A stretch of 64,000 nucleotides of DNA from CAZRXG01 sp964603985 (GTDB lineage: Bacteria; Chloroflexota; Anaerolineae; Aggregatilineales; UBA3940), in NCBI GenBank assembly GCA_964603985.1, contig CAZRXG010000016.1, forward strand, positions 1 through 64,000, written 5' to 3'. The first letter of the stretch is position 1; each line of letters starts with the position of its first letter. Shown piece by piece: positions 49,292 to 56,944 of the stretch. The notes beneath the pieces were generated by a model. It saw only the letters and a list, made by a program, of their open reading frames with translations. It made no database searches and was not told where the DNA came from. The position numbers and the translations under genes are program-made.

Positions 49292-51394
49292 ATGACCGAC
49301 AGACGCTCCCTCTCACCGGTGCTCACCCTGACGGCGATCCTGCTGCTGGCGGCGGCGTTTCGCATCATCGCGTTGAGCCACGTCCCGCCCGGCTTGCAGC
49401 ACGACGAGGTCTTCCACGCTCACGACGCCTACACGGTGCGTCATGGTTACACGCCGCTGTGGTTCACCTCCAACGCGGGCAACGAGCCGCTGTACATCTA
49501 CCTGATGGCGGCCAGCACCGCGCTGATCGGCGACAACGTGCTGGGCATCCGGCTGACGGCCGTGCTGGCCGGGCTGCTGACGGTTCTCTTCGTATACCGC
49601 TGGGCGCGGGCGGCCTTCGGCGCGGACGAGGGGCGCGGGCGGCGGATCGCGCTGCTGGCGGCGGTGCTGCTGGCGGTGAGCTTCTGGCCGGTGTGGATGA
49701 GCCGCGTCGGGCTGCGGGCGGTAACGCTGCCGCCGATGGTCGCGCTGGCAAGCTGGCTCACCACGCGGGCGATCAGCCGGGCGCGCATCTGTGACTTCGC
49801 GCTGGCGGGGGCGGCGCTCGGTCTGACGCTGTACACCTACCCGGCAGCCTTCGCCGCGCCGTTGGTCTTCGCGGCGTTGTACCTCCACCTGGCGATCTTC
49901 CGCCGGGACGCGCTCAGGCGCGCACCCTGGGGGCACGCCGTCTTCTGGCTGGCGGCGGCGCTGGTCACCCTGCCGCTGGGCGTGGCGCTGGCCCGCGTCG
50001 AGGGCGGCTACCTGCGCGTGCAGCAGACGGCTATCCCACTGCAGGCGCTGCGCGAAGGCGACCCCGGCCCACTGCTCGACGCGGCGGCCAGAACGCTGCT
50101 GATGTGGACGCATCGCGGCGACCCACTGTGGCGCTACAACGTGGCCGGGCGACCGGTGTTCAACCCGGCGCTGGCGGCGATCTTCGTCCTGGGCGTGGCG
50201 GCCAGCGTGTGGGCCATCGCCGCCGACCTGCGGGCGCGGTCTGCCCACGACAGGGGATCGGAGGCGTGGCCGCTGATCCCACTGTGGCTGCTGATCGGCG
50301 TGCTGCCCAGCGCGGCCACCGACTCGCCGCCCGCTTTTTTGCGCGCCAGCGCCGCGCTGCCCGCTACGTACGTCGCGCTGGCGCTGGGCTTCGACACGCT
50401 GGGCGGGCTGATCAGGCGGCTCGACAGGGTGGGGCGCGTGACACGGCTGCTGCCTGCACTGGCCATCGTGATCGTCACGCTGGTGGGTGCCGAGACGGCG
50501 CGGGCGTACTTCGTGACGTGGGCGGGGAATGAGGAGGTGCAGCGCGTTTACAGGGCCGACCTGGCCGGGGTGGCCGCGTATCTGCGGGCCAACGACCCGC
50601 CGGGCGGGGTGGCGATCAGCACCAGCGAGCCGCATCACCTTGACCGCTTCATTTTTGACTACACCCCGCATGGCGGCCCACACGGCGGCATGGACGTGCA
50701 CTGGTTCGACGGGCTGTACGCGCTGGTCGCCCCGGCGGGCGACGACCCGGCCTGGCTGTTCGTGACGCGCGAACCGATCCCCGGCGAGCGCCTGCAGCGC
50801 GATTACCTCGACCGGCTGCCAACGGTCGCCAAGGAGCGCTTTGCCAACGGGTCGCCGGTCTACACGTTGTACGCACTTCCGCCCGGCGAGGCATTCTTCG
50901 AGTGCTTTCCGCCGCCGACCGGCCAGGGCGTGTGGGCCGCCGACGCGCTGGCCTTCCCGCCCGATGACCCCGGTGGGCTACGCCGCCCGCTCGATTACCC
51001 GGTGCAGTTCGGGGAGGTGGCGCAGTTGGCTGGATACCAGGCGGCGACAATGGCCCACCCCGGCGAGTGGCTGGCGGTGACGCTGTACGTGCGCGTGACG
51101 CAGGACGTAATCGCGCCCGAACCCTGGGTGATCTTCATGCACCTGCTCGACGCGGGGGGCGAGCTTGCCGCCGGGCGGGACTTCCTGGCCGTGCCCGCTT
51201 CGACGTGGCGGGCGGGTGACGTGTTCGTGCAGGCCCACGACCTGCCGCTGGGCGACGACCTCGCGCCGGGGTTGTATCATCTGGAGGTGGGGCTGTACAC
51301 GCAGGCCGACGGCAGCCGCTTCGGGGTGATGGTGGATGGGGAGCGGGTCGGCGACCGGCTGCTGCTGGAGCCGGTCGAGGTGGTGGGGCAGTAG
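49292..51394 (+). CDS. Polytopic GT-C-fold glycosyltransferase
   Basis: 700 residues from the ATG at 49292. About ten to twelve transmembrane helices occupy the first 410 residues. The first external loop has the Asp-Glu motif of GT-C enzymes (LQHDEVFHAHDAYTVRHG), followed by NEPLYIYLM. The C-terminal 270 residues are a soluble external domain (HHLDRFIFDYTPHGG, then a beta region with VIFMHLLDAGGELAAGRD). This architecture resembles ArnT/PMT-type mannosyltransferases that use polyprenyl-phosphate sugars to modify proteins or lipids. Donor and acceptor are unknown. It probably shares no transcript with argO, since a repeat-containing spacer follows. Confidence 0.88.
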   Translation: MTDRRSLSPVLTLTAILLLAAAFRIIALSHVPPGLQHDEVFHAHDAYTVRHGYTPLWFTSNAGNEPLYIYLMAASTALIGDNVLGIRLTAVLAGLLTVLFVYRWARAAFGADEGRGRRIALLAAVLLAVSFWPVWMSRVGLRAVTLPPMVALASWLTTRAISRARICDFALAGAALGLTLYTYPAAFAAPLVFAALYLHLAIFRRDALRRAPWGHAVFWLAAALVTLPLGVALARVEGGYLRVQQTAIPLQALREGDPGPLLDAAARTLLMWTHRGDPLWRYNVAGRPVFNPALAAIFVLGVAASVWAIAADLRARSAHDRGSEAWPLIPLWLLIGVLPSAATDSPPAFLRASAALPATYVALALGFDTLGGLIRRLDRVGRVTRLLPALAIVIVTLVGAETARAYFVTWAGNEEVQRVYRADLAGVAAYLRANDPPGGVAISTSEPHHLDRFIFDYTPHGGPHGGMDVHWFDGLYALVAPAGDDPAWLFVTREPIPGERLQRDYLDRLPTVAKERFANGSPVYTLYALPPGEAFFECFPPPTGQGVWAADALAFPPDDPGGLRRPLDYPVQFGEVAQLAGYQAATMAHPGEWLAVTLYVRVTQDVIAPEPWVIFMHLLDAGGELAAGRDFLAVPASTWRAGDVFVQAHDLPLGDDLAPGLYHLEVGLYTQADGSRFGVMVDGERVGDRLLLEPVEVVGQ

Positions 51395-51404
51395 GGAACG
51401 GATC

Positions 51405-51500
51405 TCAGACCGCAGATTTCGCGGGTTACGCAGATGATTGGCACTTTTTGCCCGCTGCGGTGTGGCCGGAAGTGCCCGGCTGCGTAACTCGCAACCCGAC
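51405..51500. repeat. Dispersed GGATTACACAG...GGAAGCGCCC repeat, copy 2
   Basis: The spacer contains TTTCGCGGGTTACGCAGATG, then CACTTTTTGCCCGCTGCGG and CCGGAAGTGCCC. The same order of blocks (GGATTACACAGG, CACTTTCGCCCACTATGG, CCGGAAGCGCCC) appears at about 56830-56895. A part-match is at 46107-46130. This is a dispersed intergenic repeat of roughly 70-80 bp. Confidence 0.6.
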
Positions 51501-51525
51501 AACAGACAACACTACAGGAAACAGC

Positions 51526-52167
51526 ATGCTATCTCCATCGCTAGCTACAGCCGCGCGCGGATTCGCCCTGGGGGCCAGCCTGATCATCGCCATCGGTGCA
51601 CAAAATGCGTTTGTGCTGCGCCAGGGGCTGCGCCGCGCGTACGTCCTGCCCGTGGTCGCCACCTGCACGCTGTGCGACTGGGTGCTGATCACGATTGGCG
51701 CGGCGGGCTTCGGGGCGCTGGTGGAGCGCTTCCCCGCGCTGACCACGCTGACGGCCTGGGGCGGCGCGGCGTTCCTGCTGTTTTACGGCCTGCTGTCGTT
51801 CCGCTCGGCACTCAAGCCGGGGGCGCTCGACGTGGATAACGAGGCCAGCTCCGGCCCTCGGCAGACTCTTCCGGCGGTGGTGGCCTTCACGCTGGCCGTC
51901 AGCCTGCTCAACCCACACGTGTACCTCGACACGGTGGTGCTGGTGGGGGGCATTGCGGCCCAATACCCGGCTGCCGAGCGCGTCTTCTTCGCCGCCGGTG
52001 CGATGCTGGCCTCGCTGGTGTGGTTCTTCGGGCTGGGCTACGGCGCGCGGCTGCTCGCGCCGGTGTTCACCAGCCCGGCGGCGTGGCGCGTGCTGGACGT
52101 GATCATCGGGGTGGTCATGTGGTCGATTGCCGCCTCGCTGATCGTGGGGCAGGTGAGCATTTCCTGA
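51526..52167 (+). CDS. LysE/ArgO-family amino acid exporter
   Basis: 213 residues from the ATG at 51526, with ACAGGA upstream. LysE-family proteins export basic amino acids such as lysine or arginine. Six hydrophobic helices are visible. The family signature GASLIIAIGAQNAFVLRQGL lies at about 16-35, with a second conserved block at SLLNPHVYLDTVVLVGG (about 123-139). The AQN and NPH motifs are diagnostic. No LysG/ArgP-type regulator is adjacent. ArgO versus LysE cannot be separated by sequence alone. Confidence 0.93.
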   Translation: MLSPSLATAARGFALGASLIIAIGAQNAFVLRQGLRRAYVLPVVATCTLCDWVLITIGAAGFGALVERFPALTTLTAWGGAAFLLFYGLLSFRSALKPGALDVDNEASSGPRQTLPAVVAFTLAVSLLNPHVYLDTVVLVGGIAAQYPAAERVFFAAGAMLASLVWFFGLGYGARLLAPVFTSPAAWRVLDVIIGVVMWSIAASLIVGQVSIS

Positions 52168-52234
52168 CCCGGCTTGACATCCCCCCGGGCCGGTGTTTAA
52201 TAAGTCCAACGCCCACCGCCGCAAGGAGCACACC

Positions 52235-55200
52235 ATGCCTGAGGGAAATAACATCCTTGAGACCATCGCCACCAACACCGTTACGGTGCTGATCGACCTG
52301 CCGGAGAAGCGGGACGAGTGGCGCAGCGGGATCGAGCGAATCCGGGACCGGGCGCGGGAGCTTGACGACGCGTCGATGCTCGCGCTGCTCGACGCGGTGG
52401 AGGGGCTGCTGGCAGGCGAGCGCCCCGACGCGCTCGACCCCGGCCTGGAAGGCCCTTATGCCGAATGTTGGGCGGTCATCCGGCGGGGGCTGAAGCAGGG
52501 CACGGATAGAATCCAGGCCGCCCTGGGCCGCTCGGCCCGCCCCTACGACAAGGCCCACCGCGCGGCGCTGTGCCGCCGGGCGCTGCAACTGGTCAGCCGC
52601 GAGGAGGAGCCGGTCAAGTGGGCGCTGCTGCACGGCGAGGCGGCCAACAGCCTGTTCGACGCCCAGAGCGAGAACACGTCCGAGGAGATCGAGGGGGCGA
52701 TCCAGCACTTCGAGCGGGTCTTCGAGGTAGCCACCTTCGAGGACTACCCCACCGCCTGGGCGCTGAACCACCACAACCTGGGGAACGCCTACACGCAGCG
52801 CGTCGCAGGCGACCGGGCGGAGAACCTTGAGCAGGCGATCCGGCACTACGAAGAATGTCTCAGGTTCTACACGCGCGAGGTGCGGCCTGAGGATTGGGCG
52901 ACCACCCAGAACAACCTGGCGATTGCCTACCGCGAGCGCATCCGGGGCGAGCGGGCCGAAAACCTGGAGCGGTCGATCGAGCACTGTCAGCAGGCGCTCG
53001 AAGTGCACACGCGCGAATTCTTCCCCCGGCAGTGGGCGTCGATCCAGACCAACCTGGCCAACGCCTTCGAGCAGCGCATCCGGGGCAACCGCGCCGAGAA
53101 CATTGAGCGGGCTATCGAGCATTACAGCCAGGCGGCGAGCGTGATCGACGAGCAGGTCGACCCGCTGGGGTGGGCGTCGATCCAGAACAACCTGGGCACC
53201 GCCTACCGCGAGCGCATCCGGGGCGAGCGCGCCGAGAACGTCGAGCAGGCGATTGCGCGCTGCCGGCGCGCGCTCAAGGTTCGCACCCTCGAAGCCACCC
53301 CCGCCGATTGGGCGATGACACAATCCAACCTGGGCGGGGCATACTCGGAGCGCGTGCGGGGGAGCCGCGCCGAGAACGTCGAGCGGGCCATCGAGCACTA
53401 CACCCAGGCGCTCGAAGTCTACACCCGCGACGCCTTCCCCGACCGGTGGGCGCTGGTGCAGTACAACCTGGCCGACGCCTTCCTGACGCGCCTGATGGGC
53501 GAGCGCGGCGAGAACGTCGAGCGGGCCATCGAGCACGCCGCGCAGGCGCTCGAAGTCTATACCCGCGACGCCTTCCCCGAACGGTGGGCCTACATCCAGA
53601 ACATCCTTGCGATTGCCCACGCCGGGCGAACGGAAGGCGACCGCGCCGTGAACGTCGAGCAGGCCATCGAGCACTACCGGCGGGCGCTGGAGGTCAGAAC
53701 GCGCGACGCCTTCCCGCAGCAGTGGGCGATCACGCTCAACAACCTGGGCCGCACCTACCGCGACCGCATCAAGGGCGAGCGCGCCGAGAACGTCGAGCAG
53801 GCGATCACGCACTTCCGGGAGGCGCTCGAAGTGCTCACGCTCGACCGGTTCCCCGCCGACCGCCGCCGGGCGCTGCGCAACCTGGGCGACCTGACCTTCG
53901 ACGAGCGGCGCTGGGAGGACGCGCTGGCCGCCTGCGAGGGGGCCATCGAGGCAGGCGACGCGCTGCTGGCGGCGGCATACACCGAGGCCGGGCGTCAGGC
54001 CGAGGTGGGCGAGACGGCGCGGCTGTTCGCGCAGGCCGCTTACTGCCAATTGCAGATCGGCGATCCGGCGGGGGCACTGCTGACGCTGGAGCGGGGCAAG
54101 ACGCGCCTGCTGGCCGAGGCACTGTCGCTGGGCGACGCCGACCTGGATATCCTGCCTGACGCGCGGCAGCAGGCAATGCTCGACGCGCGGGCGGCGGTGC
54201 GCGAGCTTGAAGCCGAGATGCGCGCCCCATCCGACGCTCCCGCCCGCCGCGACGACCGCGAGCTGGCCGACCTGCTGCGTCAGGCGCGCGCCGCGCTCTA
54301 CGAGCTGGTCGAGGAGATCCGCGTCGGGTACCCCGACTTCATGCCAACCGGCCTGGAGGTGCCTGGCATCCTGGGACTGATCCCCGAAGATGGGGCGCTG
54401 GTCGCGCCGGTCATCACGTCACAGGGAAGCGCGGCCTTCGTCGTACCGGGTGGCGAGCAGACGATTGAGGCGGGGCACGTCCTCCGGCTGGACGACTTCA
54501 CCGCCGCCGACCTGCACGCGCTGCTGACCGGGAGCGAGGACAATCCCGGCTGGCGGCGCGTCTACTCCGCTTTCCGCGCCGGGCGGGTCAGGCTGCCCGT
54601 CTGGCAGGAGGCGGTCGAGCGCTTCACCGGGCAGCTTTGGGACGGGCTGGTGGGGCCGATCCACGAGCGACTGGCCGCGCTGGGCGTCGATCGGATGCTT
54701 CTGATGCCGCAGGGCGGGCTGCAACTGCTGCCACTGCACGCCGCCTGGCGCGTCGAGGACGGCACGAAGCGCTACCTGATCGACGACTACCGGGTGAGCC
54801 ACGCGCCCTCGGCCTACACGCTCCAGGTGTGCCACCGCCGGGCGCAGGAGCGGCACGGGGATAAGGCACTGGTGGCGGGGATCGAGGTGTACGAGCGAAT
54901 GCCCCCACTCTTTAACGCCTGCGCCGAAGCCGAGGCCATCGCCGCCGCGTTCGACACCCAACCGCTGCTCGACGCAGACGCAACGCGTGAGGCGGTCGTG
55001 GCGGGGCTGGTCGACAGCGCCTACCTGCACCTCTCGTGTCACGGGTCATTTGCCTGGGGCCGCGACCCGCTGGCCTCGGCGCTGTACCTGGCCGGTGACG
55101 AGCCGCTCTCGCTGGCCGAGATCCTGGCGCTGGACATGTCCACGATCCGGCTGGTGACGCTCTCGGCATGCGAGACGGGCATCACCGACGTGCGCGAGTC

Positions 55201-55453
55201 GCCGGACGAGTACGTCGGGCTGCCGTCCGGATTCTTGCAGGCGGGCGCGCCGGGGGTGGTCAGCAGCCTGTGGACGGTCGACGACGAGAGCACGCGCCTG
55301 CTGATGGAACGCTTCTACGGCAATCACCTGGAGAGGGGGATGGACTTCGCCGCCGCACTGCGCGAGGCCCAGATCTGGCTGCGCGATCAGGCCGGGGACG
55401 GTCGCCACGCCAGCCCGTTCTACTGGGCGGCATTCACCTACACCGGGGCGTGA
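52235..55453 (+). CDS. TPR-CHAT caspase-like protein
   Basis: 1072 residues from the ATG at 52235 with AAGGAG upstream. Residues 1-135 are a helical N-terminal part. Eight 46-residue TPR-like repeats follow (about 170-550), each around WAxxQNNLGxAYRERIRG and RAENVEQAI. More helical TPR-type sequence leads to the CHAT domain (about 770-1072). The caspase-like catalytic pair is present: His936 in LHLSCHG and Cys979 in LSACETG. CHAT proteases cleave partner proteins on activation, in defence or programmed death in several systems. No gasdermin, CRISPR gene or other effector is adjacent, so the substrate is unknown. The stop overlaps the convergent radical SAM gene by 16 bp. Confidence 0.92.
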   Translation: MPEGNNILETIATNTVTVLIDLPEKRDEWRSGIERIRDRARELDDASMLALLDAVEGLLAGERPDALDPGLEGPYAECWAVIRRGLKQGTDRIQAALGRSARPYDKAHRAALCRRALQLVSREEEPVKWALLHGEAANSLFDAQSENTSEEIEGAIQHFERVFEVATFEDYPTAWALNHHNLGNAYTQRVAGDRAENLEQAIRHYEECLRFYTREVRPEDWATTQNNLAIAYRERIRGERAENLERSIEHCQQALEVHTREFFPRQWASIQTNLANAFEQRIRGNRAENIERAIEHYSQAASVIDEQVDPLGWASIQNNLGTAYRERIRGERAENVEQAIARCRRALKVRTLEATPADWAMTQSNLGGAYSERVRGSRAENVERAIEHYTQALEVYTRDAFPDRWALVQYNLADAFLTRLMGERGENVERAIEHAAQALEVYTRDAFPERWAYIQNILAIAHAGRTEGDRAVNVEQAIEHYRRALEVRTRDAFPQQWAITLNNLGRTYRDRIKGERAENVEQAITHFREALEVLTLDRFPADRRRALRNLGDLTFDERRWEDALAACEGAIEAGDALLAAAYTEAGRQAEVGETARLFAQAAYCQLQIGDPAGALLTLERGKTRLLAEALSLGDADLDILPDARQQAMLDARAAVRELEAEMRAPSDAPARRDDRELADLLRQARAALYELVEEIRVGYPDFMPTGLEVPGILGLIPEDGALVAPVITSQGSAAFVVPGGEQTIEAGHVLRLDDFTAADLHALLTGSEDNPGWRRVYSAFRAGRVRLPVWQEAVERFTGQLWDGLVGPIHERLAALGVDRMLLMPQGGLQLLPLHAAWRVEDGTKRYLIDDYRVSHAPSAYTLQVCHRRAQERHGDKALVAGIEVYERMPPLFNACAEAEAIAAAFDTQPLLDADATREAVVAGLVDSAYLHLSCHGSFAWGRDPLASALYLAGDEPLSLAEILALDMSTIRLVTLSACETGITDVRESPDEYVGLPSGFLQAGAPGVVSSLWTVDDESTRLLMERFYGNHLERGMDFAAALREAQIWLRDQAGDGRHASPFYWAAFTYTGA

Positions 55454-56460
55454 TCCTCCCCGCCGCCCGGCTGTCTTCGGCGGCGTCTGGGATCGGCGGC
55501 CCGGCTGCGCGCGTCGTCGGGGTAGTGCGACGGGGCCGCGCTCCAGAACCGGACTCCGAAACGCTCCACCACCTGCACCCGCCCATCGGCTTCAAGCTGC
55601 TCCAGCGCCCCCCTGACCTGCCCCGGTGCCCACCGTTCCAGCGTGCGCACCAGCTCCTCCTCGCGCATGGGGTGGCGGGTGACGATGCCGACCACCGCGT
55701 CGGTCGGGTTGTCGTAGCCACCGAGGTCGAACTCGCCCTCAATCGGGGTGATCACGCTGGCAACATCGCCCAGGATGGCGCGGGCGCGCATCAGGCTCTC
55801 CTCGTCAGGCGGTTCCACCCAGGTCTCCGCCGGTGGGCGCGTGGGCAGGCCGATGTGCACGCTGTCGGGGCGAATGCGCCGCAGTGCAGCCGCGATGTCG
55901 CGTAGCGCCTCCTCCGTGTCGTTCAGCCCCCGCACGAGCATCACCTCCAGCCACAGCTTCCCCTCGTACTCGCGCTGGAAGTCGATCAGCCCATTCAGCA
56001 GCCGCTCGAAGGTGACATCGGGGTGAGGGCGGTTGATGCGGCGGTACAGATCAGGAGTTCCGGCATCTAACGACGGCATGACAGCATCGGCGGCGACCAG
56101 GTCGCGGCGCACTTCAGGGAGGTACAGCAGCGAGCCGTTGGTGATCACGGCCACCGGCAGATCGGCCAGCGCCTGCACCCGGCGGATCAACCGGCCGATA
56201 CCGGCGTGCAGCGTCGGCTCGCCCGACCCGACAAACGTGATCCAGTCGATCTCGCCCGGCTCGTGTGCGTCCAGCGCCTCCCGGACCTGGGCCAGGATGT
56301 CCTCGCGTGGGACGTATTCCTTACGCTCGTTGACGACCGGCTTCGTGCGGCCCAACTGGCAGTACACGCAGTTCCAGTTACAGGTCTTAAGCAGGATCGG
56401 GTCGATCCCCAGCGACTGCCCCAGCCGCCGCGAGGGGACGGGGCCAAAGACGACTTTCAT
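55438..56460 (-). CDS. Radical SAM protein (COG0731-like)
   Basis: 340 residues from the ATG at 56460, with GGGGGAGAG upstream. The radical SAM Fe-S motif is CNWNCVYCQ (CX3CX2C), in the family-typical start KVVFGPVPSRRLGQSLGID. GSGEPTLHAGIG and ITNGSLLYLPEVRRDL follow. A C-terminal winged-helix-like region (about 240-310) and a basic tail follow. COG0731 includes archaeal wyosine-type tRNA synthases, but bacterial members with this start are of unknown substrate. The longer frame to 56697 has no ribosome site. The tail overlaps the CHAT gene stop. Confidence 0.9.
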   Translation of the reverse strand: MKVVFGPVPSRRLGQSLGIDPILLKTCNWNCVYCQLGRTKPVVNERKEYVPREDILAQVREALDAHEPGEIDWITFVGSGEPTLHAGIGRLIRRVQALADLPVAVITNGSLLYLPEVRRDLVAADAVMPSLDAGTPDLYRRINRPHPDVTFERLLNGLIDFQREYEGKLWLEVMLVRGLNDTEEALRDIAAALRRIRPDSVHIGLPTRPPAETWVEPPDEESLMRARAILGDVASVITPIEGEFDLGGYDNPTDAVVGIVTRHPMREEELVRTLERWAPGQVRGALEQLEADGRVQVVERFGVRFWSAAPSHYPDDARSRAADPRRRRRQPGGGEDHAPV

Positions 56461-56756
56461 GCGAAACACTCTCCCCCCTGCCGAACTGTGCCCCGCCGGG
56501 ATGACGCAAATGGCAAAACCCTCAAACCGGGGCCGGATGGCAACGGACCAGGAGCCTGCACCGACAAGGCTCTCGCCACCGATTGTAATCCGTTTCGAGC
56601 AGGCCGGAAACCCACGACGCCGCACGCGGGCAGCCCACCCACCGGGCAAAGCAAAAATTAATAGCTCACGTTTTAAGGCGCGATAGCCTGCTATCACAAC
56701 GAAAAGACAGCGAGGCGTTATAGCACGGTTGCGCCACCATCGCAGCTATGCTATGC

Positions 56757-56773
56757 TAACAGCAGCGCTGTTA
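56757..56773. promoter_or_regulatory. Candidate operator palindrome
   Basis: TAACAGC-AGC-GCTGTTA is a perfect 7-bp inverted repeat with a 3-bp centre, adjacent to an AT-rich tract and TATGCT hexamers. It may bind a dimeric regulator of the divergent genes. Confidence 0.3.
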
Positions 56774-56829
56774 TATATTTATCAGGCTTACGCAGTTGGG
56801 AAGCCAGCATCTCACAGATCGACGGTTTC

Positions 56830-56895
56830 AGTACACGGATTACACAGGTTTACTTCACTTTCGCCCACTATGGTATGACCGGAAGCGCCCAATCG
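56830..56895. repeat. Dispersed repeat, copy 3
   Basis: Blocks ACGGATTACACAGGTTT, CACTTTCGCCCACTATGG and GACCGGAAGCGCCC follow the same order as at 51415-51475. Confidence 0.6.
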
Positions 56896-56944
56896 CGTAG
56901 TTTCTATTTGTTATACGCGCGCTCCACGGTGACGAGGAAAGACA

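Larger units (their letters stand above)
56461..56944. other. Upstream region of the FHA-GAF histidine kinase
   Basis: This 484-bp region holds the inverted repeats at 56682-56695 (GATAGC, CT, GCTATC) and 56757-56773 (TAACAGC, AGC, GCTGTTA). Copy 3 of the dispersed repeat lies at about 56830-56895, and AT-rich TATATATTTAT at about 56773. A GAGGAAAG ribosome site precedes 56945. No gene is convincing. Confidence 0.5.

Noticed and set aside
49313..50701. 462-codon minus-strand frame
   Set aside because: Antisense to the membrane glycosyltransferase; rich in Arg, Gln and His as expected for a shadow frame.
52740..53880. 138-bp periodic sequence
   Set aside because: It is the coding periodicity of the 46-residue TPR units, not a DNA repeat element.
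52115..54049. 644-codon minus-strand frame
   Set aside because: Antisense to the TPR repeats of the CHAT gene; its own repeats mirror those repeats.
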